DNA of 55,630 nt, from assembly GCA_947630185.1 (NCBI GenBank), contig CANRGT010000012.1, forward strand, positions 1-55,630. Reading direction: 5' to 3'. This document shows positions 1 through 8,494 of the stretch, one piece after another (position 1 is the first letter of the stretch; every line of letters begins with the position of its first letter). The translations under genes and the position numbers were made by a program. Under the pieces are notes generated by a model that worked only from the letters and a program-made list of their open reading frames with translations, had not been told where the DNA came from and did not search any database. The stretch is from an uncultured Clostridia bacterium. GTDB taxonomy: Bacteria > Bacillota > Clostridia > TANB77 > CAG-508.

Positions 1-2
1 GT

Positions 3-269
3 TTAGAAGAAACTCATATAAATATGGTAATAACTAAAATTATAGGAATGATTTGTAGGACAAATATTGATAAAATAGTATTTGCTTCTGTAGATAAATC
101 TCCTCATTGTGTACAATTACACTACATAGAAAATGAAATAAGAAAAGCTATGGATATAAGCAATATAAAAATAATTCACTATGTTGCTGTGGATAATAAT
201 TTAATTGAGATATCAAATGAAACTATAAAAAAATCGAAAGCATTAAGTGAATTAGAAAAAATGAAATAA
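3..269 (+). CDS. C-terminal part of an unrecognised small protein (5' end outside the window)
   Basis: The frame is open from the left edge, so the ATG at 24 is probably internal. The visible 89 residues alternate beta-like and helical stretches, with a Cys-Arg pair, a Ser-Pro-His-Cys motif and a lysine-rich C-terminus. I do not recognise the family. The stop is 27 bases before the rbgA start, so it may share an operon with rbgA. Confidence 0.55.
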   Translation, partial: LEETHINMVITKIIGMICRTNIDKIVFASVDKSPHCVQLHYIENEIRKAMDISNIKIIHYVAVDNNLIEISNETIKKSKALSELEKMK

Positions 270-296
270 GATTAATTCAGTTAGGAAGTGATTTAA

Positions 297-1197
297 ATGG
301 ACAATCGACAAAATTTGACAAACATTAACTGGTACCCACGGTCACATGGCAAAAACAAAAAAGCAAATAATAGAAGACTTAAAATTAATTGATATTGTAG
401 TAGAAGTATTAGATGCAAGAATACCAATATCTAGCCAAAATCCAGATATAAAAGAAATAATAAAAAATAAAAAAAGACTTATTGTTTTAAATAAGTCAGA
501 TTTATCAGGCGAAAAAGAAAATCAAAAATGGGTATCATATTTTGAGAAACAAGAAATACCAGCAGTTTTAGTAGACTCTGTTTCTGGAAAAGGAATACCA
601 GAAACAATAAGAAAGATAGAAGAAATTTATGAAAATGAAAAATATGAAAGTAAAGGTAGAGTAGGAAAAGCAATTAGAATAATGATACTTGGAATTCCCA
701 ATGTAGGTAAATCATCTTTTATAAATAGAATGGCAAAAAAAAGTGTAGCACAAGTAGGAAATAAACCTGGTGTTACAAGACAAAAACAATGGATAAAAGT
801 AGGAGATAAAATAGAATTGCTAGATACTCCTGGCGTTTTATGGCCAAAATTAGAAAAGCAAAAGGTGGCTCTTAATTTGGCATATACAAGAACAATAAAA
901 GAAGAATTACTAGATACATTAGAAATTGGATATGAATTATTGAAACTTTTATTAAATGATTATACTACTAATTTACAAGAAAGATATGGAATATCACAAG
1001 AAGAAATAAACTCTATTATGCAAATTGATAAATTACAAGAAAATGAAAAAGTTATAGAAGTTATGAACTTAATTGGCAAAAAAAGAGGTGCTGTAATTTC
1101 TGGTGGAGAAATAGATTTAGAAAGAGTAGCAAGTATTTTATTAGAAGATTTTAGAAGCGGAAAATTAGGTAGAATAACAATAGAAAAGGTAAATTGA
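297..1197 (+). CDS. rbgA: Ribosome assembly GTPase RbgA (YlqF), read through a +1 shift at CGG (339-341)
   Basis: RbgA is a circularly permuted GTPase needed for late 50S subunit assembly. In order the protein shows G4 (NKSD, about 65-68), G5-like SVSGKG, G1 (GIPNVGKS, about 132-139), PGVT and G3 (DTPG). The ATG at 297 has an AGGAAG ribosome site at 283-288. Translation from there gives the family N-terminus ending Asn-Trp-Tyr-Pro, then an in-frame CGG at 339. Skipping C339 reads GGT-CAC-ATG and restores the conserved WYPGHMAK motif and a 299-residue protein, close to the B. subtilis length (about 282). Without the shift only the frame from 346 remains, lacking the conserved N-terminus and any ribosome site. 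Seen: the base pattern. Known: the motif. Inferred: decoding of CGGT as Gly by the tRNA at 32440. Confidence 0.93.
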
Positions 1198-1207
1198 AAA
1201 AATAGTT

Positions 1208-1249
1208 AAAAATGAAATAATAAAAATGAAATAATAAAAATGAAGTAAT
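1208..1249 (+). repeat. Three tandem 14-bp units
   Basis: The unit AAAAATGAAATAAT occurs three times with one substitution (last copy has GAAGT). It lies between rbgA and mrnC. Probably slippage in AT-rich DNA; no function is evident. Confidence 0.7.
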
Positions 1250-1303
1250 AAAAAATTAAAAACAAAAGCATAAAAATATAAGAATTAATTGGAGGAAAAT
1301 GCT

Positions 1304-1705
1304 TTGGAAATATTTAATTGCAATAAAAAAATAGAAGAAGTAAATCAAATGTCACCATTAACATGGGCATACATTGGAGATGCAGTATATGAATTATATA
1401 TTCGTAAAAATTTAGTATGTGACACAAACTTAAAACCTCATAAATTACATATAGAATCAATAAAATATGTAAAAGCACAAGCACAAGCTGAATTACTAAA
1501 AAGCATAGAAAAAGATTTAACTGAAGAAGAATTAGAAATAGTAAGAAGGGGAAGAAATACAAAAAATCATCACATTGCTAAAAATGCAAGTGTACAAGAT
1601 TATATGTACGCAACAGCCTTTGAAGCTTTAGTTGGTTATTTATATTTAACAGGAAACGAAGAGAGATTAAAGGTTATATTAAGTTTGAGTAATGACATTT
1701 TATAA
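1304..1705 (+). CDS. mrnC: Mini-ribonuclease III (MrnC)
   Basis: MrnC is the catalytic RNase III domain without a dsRNA-binding domain; it matures 23S rRNA. Visible are the SPLTWAYIGDAVYELYIR signature near the start, with the catalytic acidic residues in IGDAVYE, the Arg-Gly-Arg-Asn segment, and the second acidic helix AFEALVGYLYLTG near the C-terminus. The start is TTG at 1304 because GGAGG at 1291-1295 is correctly spaced for it; the in-frame TTG at 1289 overlaps the ribosome site. The product is 133 residues, normal for the family. It follows rbgA by about 100 bases, and both act on the large ribosomal subunit. Confidence 0.93.
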   Translation: MEIFNCNKKIEEVNQMSPLTWAYIGDAVYELYIRKNLVCDTNLKPHKLHIESIKYVKAQAQAELLKSIEKDLTEEELEIVRRGRNTKNHHIAKNASVQDYMYATAFEALVGYLYLTGNEERLKVILSLSNDIL

Positions 1706-1733
1706 AAAATAGAAACAAAAGAGACTGCAAGCC

Positions 1734-1763
1734 TTGACTACTAAATATTAAATATGTTATATT
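1734..1763 (+). promoter_or_regulatory. tRNA-Glu promoter
   Basis: TTGACT (1734-1739), an 18-base spacer, then TATATT (1758-1763), about 20 bases before the tRNA. Confidence 0.7.
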
Positions 1764-1783
1764 ATATAGGTAGCAAAATTAGA

Positions 1784-1858
1784 GGCCCCTTGGTCAAGCG
1801 GTTAAGACGCGGCCCTCTCAAGGCCGAATCATGGGTTCGATTCCCGTAGGGGTCACCA
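1784..1858 (+). tRNA. tRNA-Glu (CTC)
   Basis: A 75-nt cloverleaf with a seven-pair acceptor stem (GGCCCCT with AGGGGTC), anticodon loop CTCTCAA closed by CGGCC/GGCCG, T-arm with GGTTCGATTCC and encoded CCA. It closely resembles Bacillus tRNA-Glu but has CTC in place of the usual TTC anticodon. Confidence 0.95.
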
Positions 1859-1866
1859 AAAAAACA

Positions 1867-1912
1867 TCCCTCACTATCTTAAGTAAAGATTGTGAGGGAA
1901 TCTTAATTCTTT
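1867..1912 (+). terminator. Terminator of tRNA-Glu
   Basis: Inverted repeat TCCCTCAC...GTGAGGGA (1867-1899) followed by a T-rich tail. On the other strand the same stem is followed by seven T, so it could stop transcription from both sides. Confidence 0.6.
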
Positions 1913-1920
1913 ATAAGAAC

Positions 1921-1988
1921 CTCACCCACCATCACAATCAAAGATTGTGGGTGGGTACCCGAGAACCTTGTTGTTTCACAATAAAAAA
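1921..1988. repeat. Dispersed hairpin repeat, copy A (partner at 51864-51918)
   Basis: This copy has an inverted repeat (CCCACC-ATCACAATC with GATTGTGGGTGGG), then GAGAACCTT and ACAATAAAAAA. The same order of words recurs at 51864-51918. In each locus it lies just downstream, on the minus strand, of an intrinsic terminator. Confidence 0.65.
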
Positions 1989-2018
1989 TCCCAATGAAGA
2001 GATTAATCTTCATTGGGA
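1981..2018 (-). terminator. Terminator of the minus-strand gene at 2068-2271
   Basis: Stem TCCCAATGAAGA/TCTTCATTGGGA (1989-2018). On the minus strand it is followed by six T (plus-strand A run 1983-1988). Confidence 0.8.
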
Positions 2019-2067
2019 CTTTTGCTAAAATCAAAGATTTTAACATAAATTTCAGGAAATAAATACT

Positions 2068-2271
2068 TTATTTTTGAGAAATTTTCCTGTAGAATCTTCC
2101 GTTAGGACCTTTGCGATAAGGTGCATCAGAATTCCTATGGCATTCCCTCAAATCTTTCCGCTTGTTTACAAAAGAATCAGCTTCTTTAGAAGCATCAGAT
2201 TCGATTTGTTCTACAAGTTCCTTTGTTCCCTGATTTGGTTCAAGAGGAAGTGCACGGCTGTACTTACCCAT
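2068..2271 (-). CDS. Small basic hypothetical protein with atypical codon use
   Basis: Sixty-seven residues, rich in Lys, Arg and Glu, with a C-terminal Gly-Pro-Asn-Gly-Arg-Phe segment; I do not recognise it. Support for a real gene: AAGGGGGG ribosome site just upstream, a TTTACT-17-TGATATAAT-type promoter (2326-2354, minus) and a terminator at 1981-2018. It is richer in GC than its neighbours and uses CGT, CGC, CGG and AGG for Arg. It contains an in-frame CGG (Lys-CGG-Lys); if that were read as a quadruplet, the frame would hit a stop a few codons later. The upstream bases GGNTTCATCATG match those before the mini-ORF at 52290, suggesting related expression cassettes. Confidence 0.6.
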   Translation of the reverse strand: MGKYSRALPLEPNQGTKELVEQIESDASKEADSFVNKRKDLRECHRNSDAPYRKGPNGRFYRKISQK

Positions 2272-2325
2272 GATGAACCCCCCTTAAAAATAAAATATAA
2301 TTACATCGCATTTGCGAGTAAGCTA

Positions 2326-2354
2326 ATTATATCAAAATGAATCAAAAAAGTAAA
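2326..2354 (-). promoter_or_regulatory. Promoter of the 2068-2271 gene
   Basis: On the minus strand: TTTACT, 17-base spacer, TATAAT with an upstream TG (TGATATAAT). Confidence 0.65.
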
Positions 2355-2477
2355 TAAAATACTATAAAACTATGTGTTTTTGAACTAATTTAACTTGAAA
2401 AAGTGAATCAAATTATATGTTTTTATTAAGAAAAATTTAAGCTGAACTGCAAAAAAATAAAAAAATTAAAAAAATAA

Positions 2478-2505
2478 TTGACAAAACAAAAATTTGGTAT
2501 ATAAT
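2478..2505 (+). promoter_or_regulatory. recN promoter
   Basis: TTGACA (2478-2483), 16-base spacer, TATAAT (2500-2505); both hexamers are consensus. Confidence 0.85.
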
Positions 2506-2510
2506 ATATA

Positions 2511-2529
2511 CATACAAACAAAATTTTGT
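2511..2529 (+). promoter_or_regulatory. Candidate LexA/SOS operator at the recN transcription start
   Basis: CATACAAACAAAA (2511-2523) is the exact reverse complement of a 13-mer inside the lexA promoter (14130-14142). It overlaps a perfect 12-bp palindrome, ACAAAATTTTGT (2518-2529), at the expected start point. The role is inferred from the two gene identities. Confidence 0.45.
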
Positions 2530-2557
2530 AAATAAATTATAAAAGGAGAGCGCTTTT

Positions 2558-4180
2558 ATGATAACCACATTACATATAAAAAATGTAGGAATAATAGATG
2601 ATTTAACTGTTGATTTTAATGATGGATTAAATATTTTAACAGGAGAAACAGGTGCAGGAAAAACTTTAATAATTGGTTCCATTGCCATTATTTGTGGGGG
2701 TAGGTTTTCAAAAGAAATGATTAGAAAAGGAGAAGAATTTTCATTTATAGAAGCTAATATTTATTGCCCTGAGAGTAGTATATCAATGGATGGTAATATT
2801 ATAGTTTCTAGAGAAATTCATTTAAACGGAAGAAGTTCTTGTAAAATCAATGGCAGACTAGTTACAGTAAATGAACTAAAAGAAGCAATGAATCAAATTA
2901 TAGATTTACATGGTCAGCATGATAGTCAACTATTATTAAATCCAGCAGAGCATATCTCTTATTTAGATAGTTTTATAGGTGCTAAATTGCAAAAGCAAAA
3001 AGAAGAATATGAAAAATTATTTGAACAATATACAACACTAAAACAAGACTTAAAAAATAACTATGGAGATGAGCAGGAAAAAGCAAGAAAATTAGATTTA
3101 CTTAATTACCAATTAAATGAAATTGAAGTAGCAAAGCTAAAAGTAGGAGAGGAAGAAGAGCTAGAAAACCAAAGAAAATGTATTCAAAATGCAGAAAAAT
3201 TAAAGCAAAGCATGAATGCCATAGATGAAGAGCTAAATGAAAATGTAATAGGTGGAATTAGTAATTGCATTCGTAATTTAGAAAAAATAGAAGATTGCGG
3301 AGAAATTTATCAAGAAAAACTAGCAATATTAAAAAATAGTTATTATGATATTCAAGAACTAGCAAGAGACATATTATACATGAAAGAAGAAACTGATTTT
3401 GATGAAGAAACACAAAATGAAATAGAAAATAGACTAGATTTAATTTATTCATTAAAAAGAAAATATGGTAGCACAATTGAAGCAATTTTAAAATATAAAG
3501 ATGATATTTCAGAAGAAATAGAAAAAATACAAAATTTAGAACAAATAAATGAAAACATAAAAATAGAATTAGAAAAAACAAAACAAAAAATGAGTACTAT
3601 ATGTGAAGAAATGAGCAAACAAAGAAAAGAGCAAGGAAAAATACTTTCAGAAAAAATAAATAAAGAGCTAGCAATTCTAGAAATGCCAAATGCTAAATTT
3701 TCTGTAACAATTACAAAGCAAGAAAGCTTTACAGTAAATGGTTTAGATAAAATAGAATTTTTTATTTGTACTAACATTGGCGAAGAGGCGAAACCACTTG
3801 TAAAAATAGCATCGGGTGGAGAAATGTCTCGTATAATGTTAGCAATAAAAACAGTACTTGCAAGTGTAGATAAAGTATCAACTTTAGTATTTGATGAAAT
3901 AGATACAGGAATGAGTGGTAAAGCTTCAAAAGCAGTAGGAGAAAAATTAAAAACAATTTCTAAAACTCAGCAAGTTTTATGTATTACTCACTCTGCATCT
4001 ATTGCAGCAAAAGGTGACTATAACTACTATATTAGTAAAAAAGTACAAGGAGAAAAAACATATACAGATATTAAAGAATTAAATGAAGATGAAGTAATAG
4101 AAGAAATTGCAAGAATATCATCTGGCGATATTACCAAAATTGCAAAAGAGCATGCAAAAGAATTAAGGAAAGCTAGCTAA
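2558..4180 (+). CDS. recN: DNA repair protein RecN
   Basis: RecN is an SMC-like ATPase acting early at double-strand breaks. The protein has Walker A GETGAGKT (29-36), the family motif LHGQHDSQ near residue 118, a long central coiled coil rich in Glu and Lys, the ABC signature ASGGEMSRIML near 420 and Walker B LVFDEIDTGMSG near 445. At 540 residues it is near the usual length. The AAAGGAGAG ribosome site fixes the ATG at 2558. One AGG in CGGRF near residue 50 is read normally as Arg, so AGG is a working sense codon here. It has its own consensus promoter with a motif shared with lexA, fitting SOS control. Confidence 0.97.
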   Translation: MITTLHIKNVGIIDDLTVDFNDGLNILTGETGAGKTLIIGSIAIICGGRFSKEMIRKGEEFSFIEANIYCPESSISMDGNIIVSREIHLNGRSSCKINGRLVTVNELKEAMNQIIDLHGQHDSQLLLNPAEHISYLDSFIGAKLQKQKEEYEKLFEQYTTLKQDLKNNYGDEQEKARKLDLLNYQLNEIEVAKLKVGEEEELENQRKCIQNAEKLKQSMNAIDEELNENVIGGISNCIRNLEKIEDCGEIYQEKLAILKNSYYDIQELARDILYMKEETDFDEETQNEIENRLDLIYSLKRKYGSTIEAILKYKDDISEEIEKIQNLEQINENIKIELEKTKQKMSTICEEMSKQRKEQGKILSEKINKELAILEMPNAKFSVTITKQESFTVNGLDKIEFFICTNIGEEAKPLVKIASGGEMSRIMLAIKTVLASVDKVSTLVFDEIDTGMSGKASKAVGEKLKTISKTQQVLCITHSASIAAKGDYNYYISKKVQGEKTYTDIKELNEDEVIEEIARISSGDITKIAKEHAKELRKAS

Positions 4181-4191
4181 ATTAAATATTT

Positions 4192-4220
4192 TTATTACAA
4201 CAAGCCTTATTACAACAAGC
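4192..4220 (+). repeat. Two direct copies of a 14-mer
   Basis: TTATTACAACAAGC occurs at 4192-4205 and 4207-4220, after recN. No function is evident. Confidence 0.6.
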
Positions 4221-4246
4221 TAAGTTAAAATTTTATTACAAAATTA

Positions 4247-4275
4247 TTGACATTTTAAATGTGAAAAATTAAAAT
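4247..4275 (+). promoter_or_regulatory. Promoter of the DUF975 gene
   Basis: TTGACA (4247-4252), 17-base spacer, TAAAAT (4270-4275). Confidence 0.7.
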
Positions 4276-4305
4276 ATATTTATAAAAAATAAAGGAGGAA
4301 TAAAT

Positions 4306-4875
4306 ATGACAAGAGTTGAACTAAAAACTGCAGCAAAAGAACAAATTAAAGGCAAAATTGGAACCTTAATTGTAATGCTTTTAATTGTTTTGGCTATTGG
4401 ATTTGCATGTGCATTTATACCAATAGTAGGACCAATAATATCATTTATTATTACACCAGCATTTGGACTATCTTTTTGTATAGTATATTTGAAAATTACT
4501 AAAAGAGAAGAAATTAGTGTTGGAGATGTTTTTTCAGGTATTAATCAAACTGGAAAAGCTTTATGGTTAAACATATTAGTTAGTTTCTTTACATTTTTAT
4601 GGTCTCTATTATTTGTAATACCAGGAATTATTAAACAATACTCATATTCAATGTCTTTTTATATACTAGCAGATAATCCTGAACTTACAGCAAGAGAAGC
4701 ATTAGCTAAAAGCAAAGTGATGATGGAAGGACATAAATTAGATTTATTCGTATTACATTTGTCTTTTATCGGTTGGTTTTTCTTAGTAGGACTTACATTT
4801 GGAATTGCAGCTATATATGTAGTACCATATATGAGTACAACAGTAGCTAATTTCTATAATTCAATTAAAAGATAA
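4306..4875 (+). CDS. DUF975 family integral membrane protein
   Basis: A protein of 189 residues with about four to five membrane segments (near 18-40, 42-62, 88-112 and 145-170). The segment QYSYSMSFYILADNPELTA followed by REALAKSKVMMEGHK is the hallmark of the DUF975 family, whose function is unknown. A clear AAAGGAGG ribosome site precedes the ATG. It is monocistronic, with its own promoter and a following terminator. Confidence 0.85.
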   Translation: MTRVELKTAAKEQIKGKIGTLIVMLLIVLAIGFACAFIPIVGPIISFIITPAFGLSFCIVYLKITKREEISVGDVFSGINQTGKALWLNILVSFFTFLWSLLFVIPGIIKQYSYSMSFYILADNPELTAREALAKSKVMMEGHKLDLFVLHLSFIGWFFLVGLTFGIAAIYVVPYMSTTVANFYNSIKR

Positions 4876-4928
4876 AGAGAATAAATCAAAAATCATATGC
4901 ACTAAATAAAGAATGATTTAGTAAAATA

Positions 4929-4971
4929 ACCTTGTATACTAATTGTTATCAGTAATACAAGGTTTTAATTT
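4929..4971 (+). terminator. Terminator after the DUF975 gene
   Basis: ACCTTGTAT/ATACAAGGT stem with a loop of about 17 bases, then TTTTAATTTT. Confidence 0.75.
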
Positions 4972-5032
4972 TGTATTATAAAAAAATCCTTTTTTAAAGA
5001 TTAAATAAAATTTCTTTTTTCAACATTAATTG

Positions 5033-5061
5033 TTTACATATTTCAACTTTTAATGTATAAT
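5033..5061 (+). promoter_or_regulatory. lysS promoter
   Basis: TTTACA (5033-5038), 17-base spacer, TATAAT (5056-5061), 38 bases before the ATG. No T-box leader fits in this space. Confidence 0.75.
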
Positions 5062-5098
5062 AAATGCGTTAAAATATAAATAGATAGGAGATTTTCTT

Positions 5099-6607
5099 AT
5101 GGACCAAAATGTAAACAATAATCAAGAACAAGAATTAGATTTAAACCAATTAATGAAAATAAGGAGAGAAAAATTATCAAAACTTCAAGAAGAAGGAAAA
5201 AATCCTTTTGAAATAACAAAATTTAATACAACACATAACAGCAAACAAATAAAAGAAAATTTTGAAGAATTAGAAGGGAAAGACGTTACCGTTGCAGGAA
5301 GAATGATGGCAAAACGTATAATGGGTAAAGCCTCTTTTTGTCATATTCAAGATGCAGAAGGAAAAATCCAAAGTTATGTTAGCATAAATGAATTAGGAGA
5401 AGAAAGCTACAAGCAATTTAAAGAAGACGATATTGGAGATATTATTGGAATTACTGGCTTTGTATTCAAAACAAAAACAGGAGAAATTTCAATACACGCA
5501 AAACAAGTAACTTTACTTTCAAAATCATTAAGACCATTGCCAGAAAAATTCCATGGATTAAAAGATGCTGATTTGCGTTATCGTCAAAGATATGTAGATT
5601 TAATTGTAAATCCTGAAGTAAAAGATACATTCAAAAAGAGAATTGAAATTCTAAAAGAAGTAAAAAATGTATTAGATGAAAAAGGCTATTTAGAAGTTGA
5701 AACACCTATATTAAACACAATAGCAGGTGGTGCTACAGCAAGACCATTTATTACACACCATAATACATTAGATATTGATATGTATTTAAGAATAGCAAAT
5801 GAGCTATACTTAAAAAGACTAATAGTAGGTGGATTTGACAAAGTATATGAAATGGGAAGAATGTTTAGAAATGAAGGAATGGATATTAAACATAACCCAG
5901 AATTTACAAGTATAGAGCTATATTCAGCATATGAAGATTATAACGATATGATGGATATTACAGAAGAAATAATATCAAAAGCAGCTTTAAAAGTATTAGG
6001 AACAACAAAAATAACATATCAAGGAACAGAAATAGATTTAACACCATCATGGAAAAGAATATCTATGATAGATGCTATTAAAGAAGTAACAGGTGTAGAT
6101 TTTAATAAAATAGAAACAGATGCAGAAGCACTAAAAGCTGCAAAAGAATTAAATGTAGAATTAGATGAAGCTAAACTAACAAGAGGAGAAATTATAAATC
6201 AAGTATTTGAAGCAAGAGTAGAAGAAACTTTAATTCAACCAACCTTTGTTTGTGATTATCCAGTAGAAGTTTCTCCACTTACAAAAAGAAAACCATCAGA
6301 CCCTCGTTTAACAGAAAGATTTGAGCTATTTATTGGTGCAAGAGAATATGCAAATGCTTACTCTGAATTAAATGACCCAATTGACCAATATGAAAGATTC
6401 AAAAAACAAGTAGAAGCTAGAGAAGCAGGAGACGAAGAAGCAAATATGATGGATGAAGATTTTGTAACAGCACTAGAATACGGAATGCCACCAACAGGAG
6501 GACTAGGAATAGGAATTGATAGATTAGTTATGTTACTTACAGATTCAGCTTCTATAAGAGATGTATTATTATTCCCAACAATGAAACCACTTTCAGACCA
6601 TCAATAA
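5099..6607 (+). CDS. lysS: Lysyl-tRNA synthetase, class II
   Basis: LysRS joins lysine to tRNA-Lys. After a helical N-terminal extension come the OB-fold anticodon-binding domain ([18 protein letters not shown]) and the class II catalytic core: [10 protein letters not shown], motif 2 (RMFRNEGMD, near 255) and motif 3 ([13 protein letters not shown], near 470). It has 502 residues, normal length, and ends shortly after the usual FPTMKP. In-frame AGG near the N-terminus reads as Arg. A 103-residue gene follows after 27 bases and is probably co-transcribed. Confidence 0.97.
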   Translation: MDQNVNNNQEQELDLNQLMKIRREKLSKLQEEGKNPFEITKFNTTHNSKQIKENFEELEGKDVTVAGRMMAKRIMGKASFCHIQDAEGKIQSYVSINELGEESYKQFKEDDIGDIIGITGFVFKTKTGEISIHAKQVTLLSKSLRPLPEKFHGLKDADLRYRQRYVDLIVNPEVKDTFKKRIEILKEVKNVLDEKGYLEVETPILNTIAGGATARPFITHHNTLDIDMYLRIANELYLKRLIVGGFDKVYEMGRMFRNEGMDIKHNPEFTSIELYSAYEDYNDMMDITEEIISKAALKVLGTTKITYQGTEIDLTPSWKRISMIDAIKEVTGVDFNKIETDAEALKAAKELNVELDEAKLTRGEIINQVFEARVEETLIQPTFVCDYPVEVSPLTKRKPSDPRLTERFELFIGAREYANAYSELNDPIDQYERFKKQVEAREAGDEEANMMDEDFVTALEYGMPPTGGLGIGIDRLVMLLTDSASIRDVLLFPTMKPLSDHQ

Positions 6608-6634
6608 GCAAAAAAATATTGGAGAAAAAATCAA

Positions 6635-6946
6635 ATGAGCGAAAGTATACCAGGATACATAGTAAGAAATATTATTGCAGATATATTATTTGAAAGAGCA
6701 AATTGCATAGATGATATAGCTGAAGAAATAGGTAAACATGAAGTAGAAACACTAGGATATAATACAGAATATGCTGGAGAAGTAGGTTGGACAGCTTGTG
6801 GAACTAGAGTGTTATCAGACGATATTAGAGAAGGAAAAATACCATTAGAAGAAGCAGTAGAAGCACTTACTCCATTTGAAAGAAAAGAAGCAAAAAAAAG
6901 ATGCCAAGAGTGGTTGGAGAAAAGGAAAGAAAATTTAGAAAGGTGA
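6635..6946 (+). CDS. Conserved-looking hypothetical protein downstream of lysS
   Basis: A soluble, acidic, mostly helical protein of 103 residues with a Cys-Ile-Asp-Asp-Ile-Ala segment and a Gly-Trp-Thr-Ala-Cys-Gly-Thr motif; I do not recognise the family. The ribosome site TTGGAG sits about 10 bases before the ATG. Short gaps to lysS and to the LOG-family gene suggest one operon. Confidence 0.7.
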   Translation: MSESIPGYIVRNIIADILFERANCIDDIAEEIGKHEVETLGYNTEYAGEVGWTACGTRVLSDDIREGKIPLEEAVEALTPFERKEAKKRCQEWLEKRKENLER

Positions 6947-6979
6947 ATCTTAATAAAAAATAGCATAAAGGAGATTTAT

Positions 6980-7546
6980 ATGAAAATAGCAGTATGCTGT
7001 TCATCATCAAATGCTATCGACCCAAAATACTTAGAGAGTTCAAAAATTTTATTAGAACATATATTTAAACAAGATAATGATTTAGTCTTTGGAGCGATGA
7101 ATAGCGGTATAATGGAAATTGCTTATAAAATAGCAAAGCAATATAATCGAAGTGTTATAGGAATAGCACCTGAAATATATAAGGATGATTTTAAAGATTT
7201 AGAGTGTGATACAGAAATTTTAACTCAAACTGTTAATGATAGAACAAGTGCACTTATAAGCAATTCGGATATGTTATTGTTTTTACCAGGAGGAATTGGT
7301 ACTTTATATGAACTAATTACTGCTATTGAAATGAAAAGAAGTAAAGAATTTGATAAACCGATTGTTATATATAATGAAACAGGATTCTTTAATGAATTAT
7401 TAACAATGCTAGACAAGGTTTATGCAAGAAATTTCACAGACCAAGATGTAAGATTTAGTTATAATATTGCAAGGGATTATAGAACAGTTATGGATTTATT
7501 AAACAAATATAGGTTAAAAGATATATTAGATTATAGTAGAGACTAA
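6980..7546 (+). CDS. LOG family (TIGR00730-type) Rossmann-fold protein
   Basis: The protein has the signature PGGIGTLYE (103-111) and the preceding dinucleotide-like fold (KIAVCCSSSN at the N-terminus), typical of LOG/lysine-decarboxylase-like phosphoribohydrolases that release cytokinin-type bases from nucleotides. It has 188 residues, normal length. The usual Gly-Gly-Gly loop is GAMNSGIME here, so the phosphate-binding loop is atypical. The bacterial substrate is not known. An AAAGGAG ribosome site precedes the ATG. Confidence 0.85.
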   Translation: MKIAVCCSSSNAIDPKYLESSKILLEHIFKQDNDLVFGAMNSGIMEIAYKIAKQYNRSVIGIAPEIYKDDFKDLECDTEILTQTVNDRTSALISNSDMLLFLPGGIGTLYELITAIEMKRSKEFDKPIVIYNETGFFNELLTMLDKVYARNFTDQDVRFSYNIARDYRTVMDLLNKYRLKDILDYSRD

Positions 7547-7667
7547 GCTGTTTGTGTGAATGAAATTAAATATGAAGGAATTAATGAAAACCAATATTTA
7601 TTGATGTATGCTTAGGATAAACTTATATTAATAAGCATAGATTAAACAAAGGAAGGAATTAAAATTT

Positions 7668-8396
7668 ATGTATTTTGATAACAGATTTTTGTATATTATT
7701 TTAATTGTAATTGCAGTAAGTAATATCTTAAGTGGAAATATAAGCCTTTTAGACTTACTATTAACAATTCCAGGGGTTTTAATAGCTATCACTTTTCATG
7801 AATATGCACACGCATTTGCAGCAGATAGGCTTGGAGACGATACACCAAGAAATCAGGGAAGACTAACATTAAATCCATTAGCACATTTAGATCCATTCGG
7901 TGTTGTTATGCTTATATTTGCAAATATAGGTTGGGGAAAACCAGTACAAATAAATCCAAATAACTTTACTAGAAAAATTTCAGCAAGAACGGGAGAGGCA
8001 ATTGTATCAGTAGCAGGGCCACTTACAAATTTTGTGCTTGCAATAATATTTACAATAATCTTTTATGCAGTTGTAACATTTGCACCAGCATTTGCATTAG
8101 GAACACAAGTAGGTGCTATTATAACTACAATGATAACATATGCAGTTATGGTAAATGTTGGGTTAGGTGTATTTAACTTAATTCCATTACCACCATTAGA
8201 TGGTTCAAAAGTTTTAATGGCATTCTTATCATATAATGCAAAAAGATGGTTTGAAGAGCATACTTATGTATTTTATATAATTTTCATAATAATATGGATT
8301 ACACCAATTTCAAGTATGATTATTTCACCTATCATTGGAGCAATTACATCTGGAATAAGTAGTGCTGTTGGTGCAATATTTGGACTATTCGTATAA
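7668..8396 (+). CDS. Site-2-protease-like membrane metalloprotease (peptidase M50)
   Basis: A 242-residue polytopic protein with the zinc motif HEYAH (44-48) in a membrane segment and the second metal motif in NLIPLPPLDGSKVL near 175-188. The GRLTLNPLAHLDPFG segment is typical of the short bacterial M50 group (YwhC-like). These enzymes cut transmembrane proteins inside the bilayer; the substrate here is unknown. The AAGGAAGG ribosome site supports the start. Confidence 0.9.
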   Translation: MYFDNRFLYIILIVIAVSNILSGNISLLDLLLTIPGVLIAITFHEYAHAFAADRLGDDTPRNQGRLTLNPLAHLDPFGVVMLIFANIGWGKPVQINPNNFTRKISARTGEAIVSVAGPLTNFVLAIIFTIIFYAVVTFAPAFALGTQVGAIITTMITYAVMVNVGLGVFNLIPLPPLDGSKVLMAFLSYNAKRWFEEHTYVFYIIFIIIWITPISSMIISPIIGAITSGISSAVGAIFGLFV

Positions 8397-8494
8397 AGAA
8401 ACTATATTATAAACTGACCAATATAACGAAAGAACAAAAATATATCAATAATACAAATTATAGAAAATATAAATACAAAATAAGAGGAAAATAA

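Noticed and set aside
1831-2028. 65-codon ORF overlapping tRNA-Glu and the following hairpins
   Set aside because: It runs through the tRNA and terminators, with no ribosome site.
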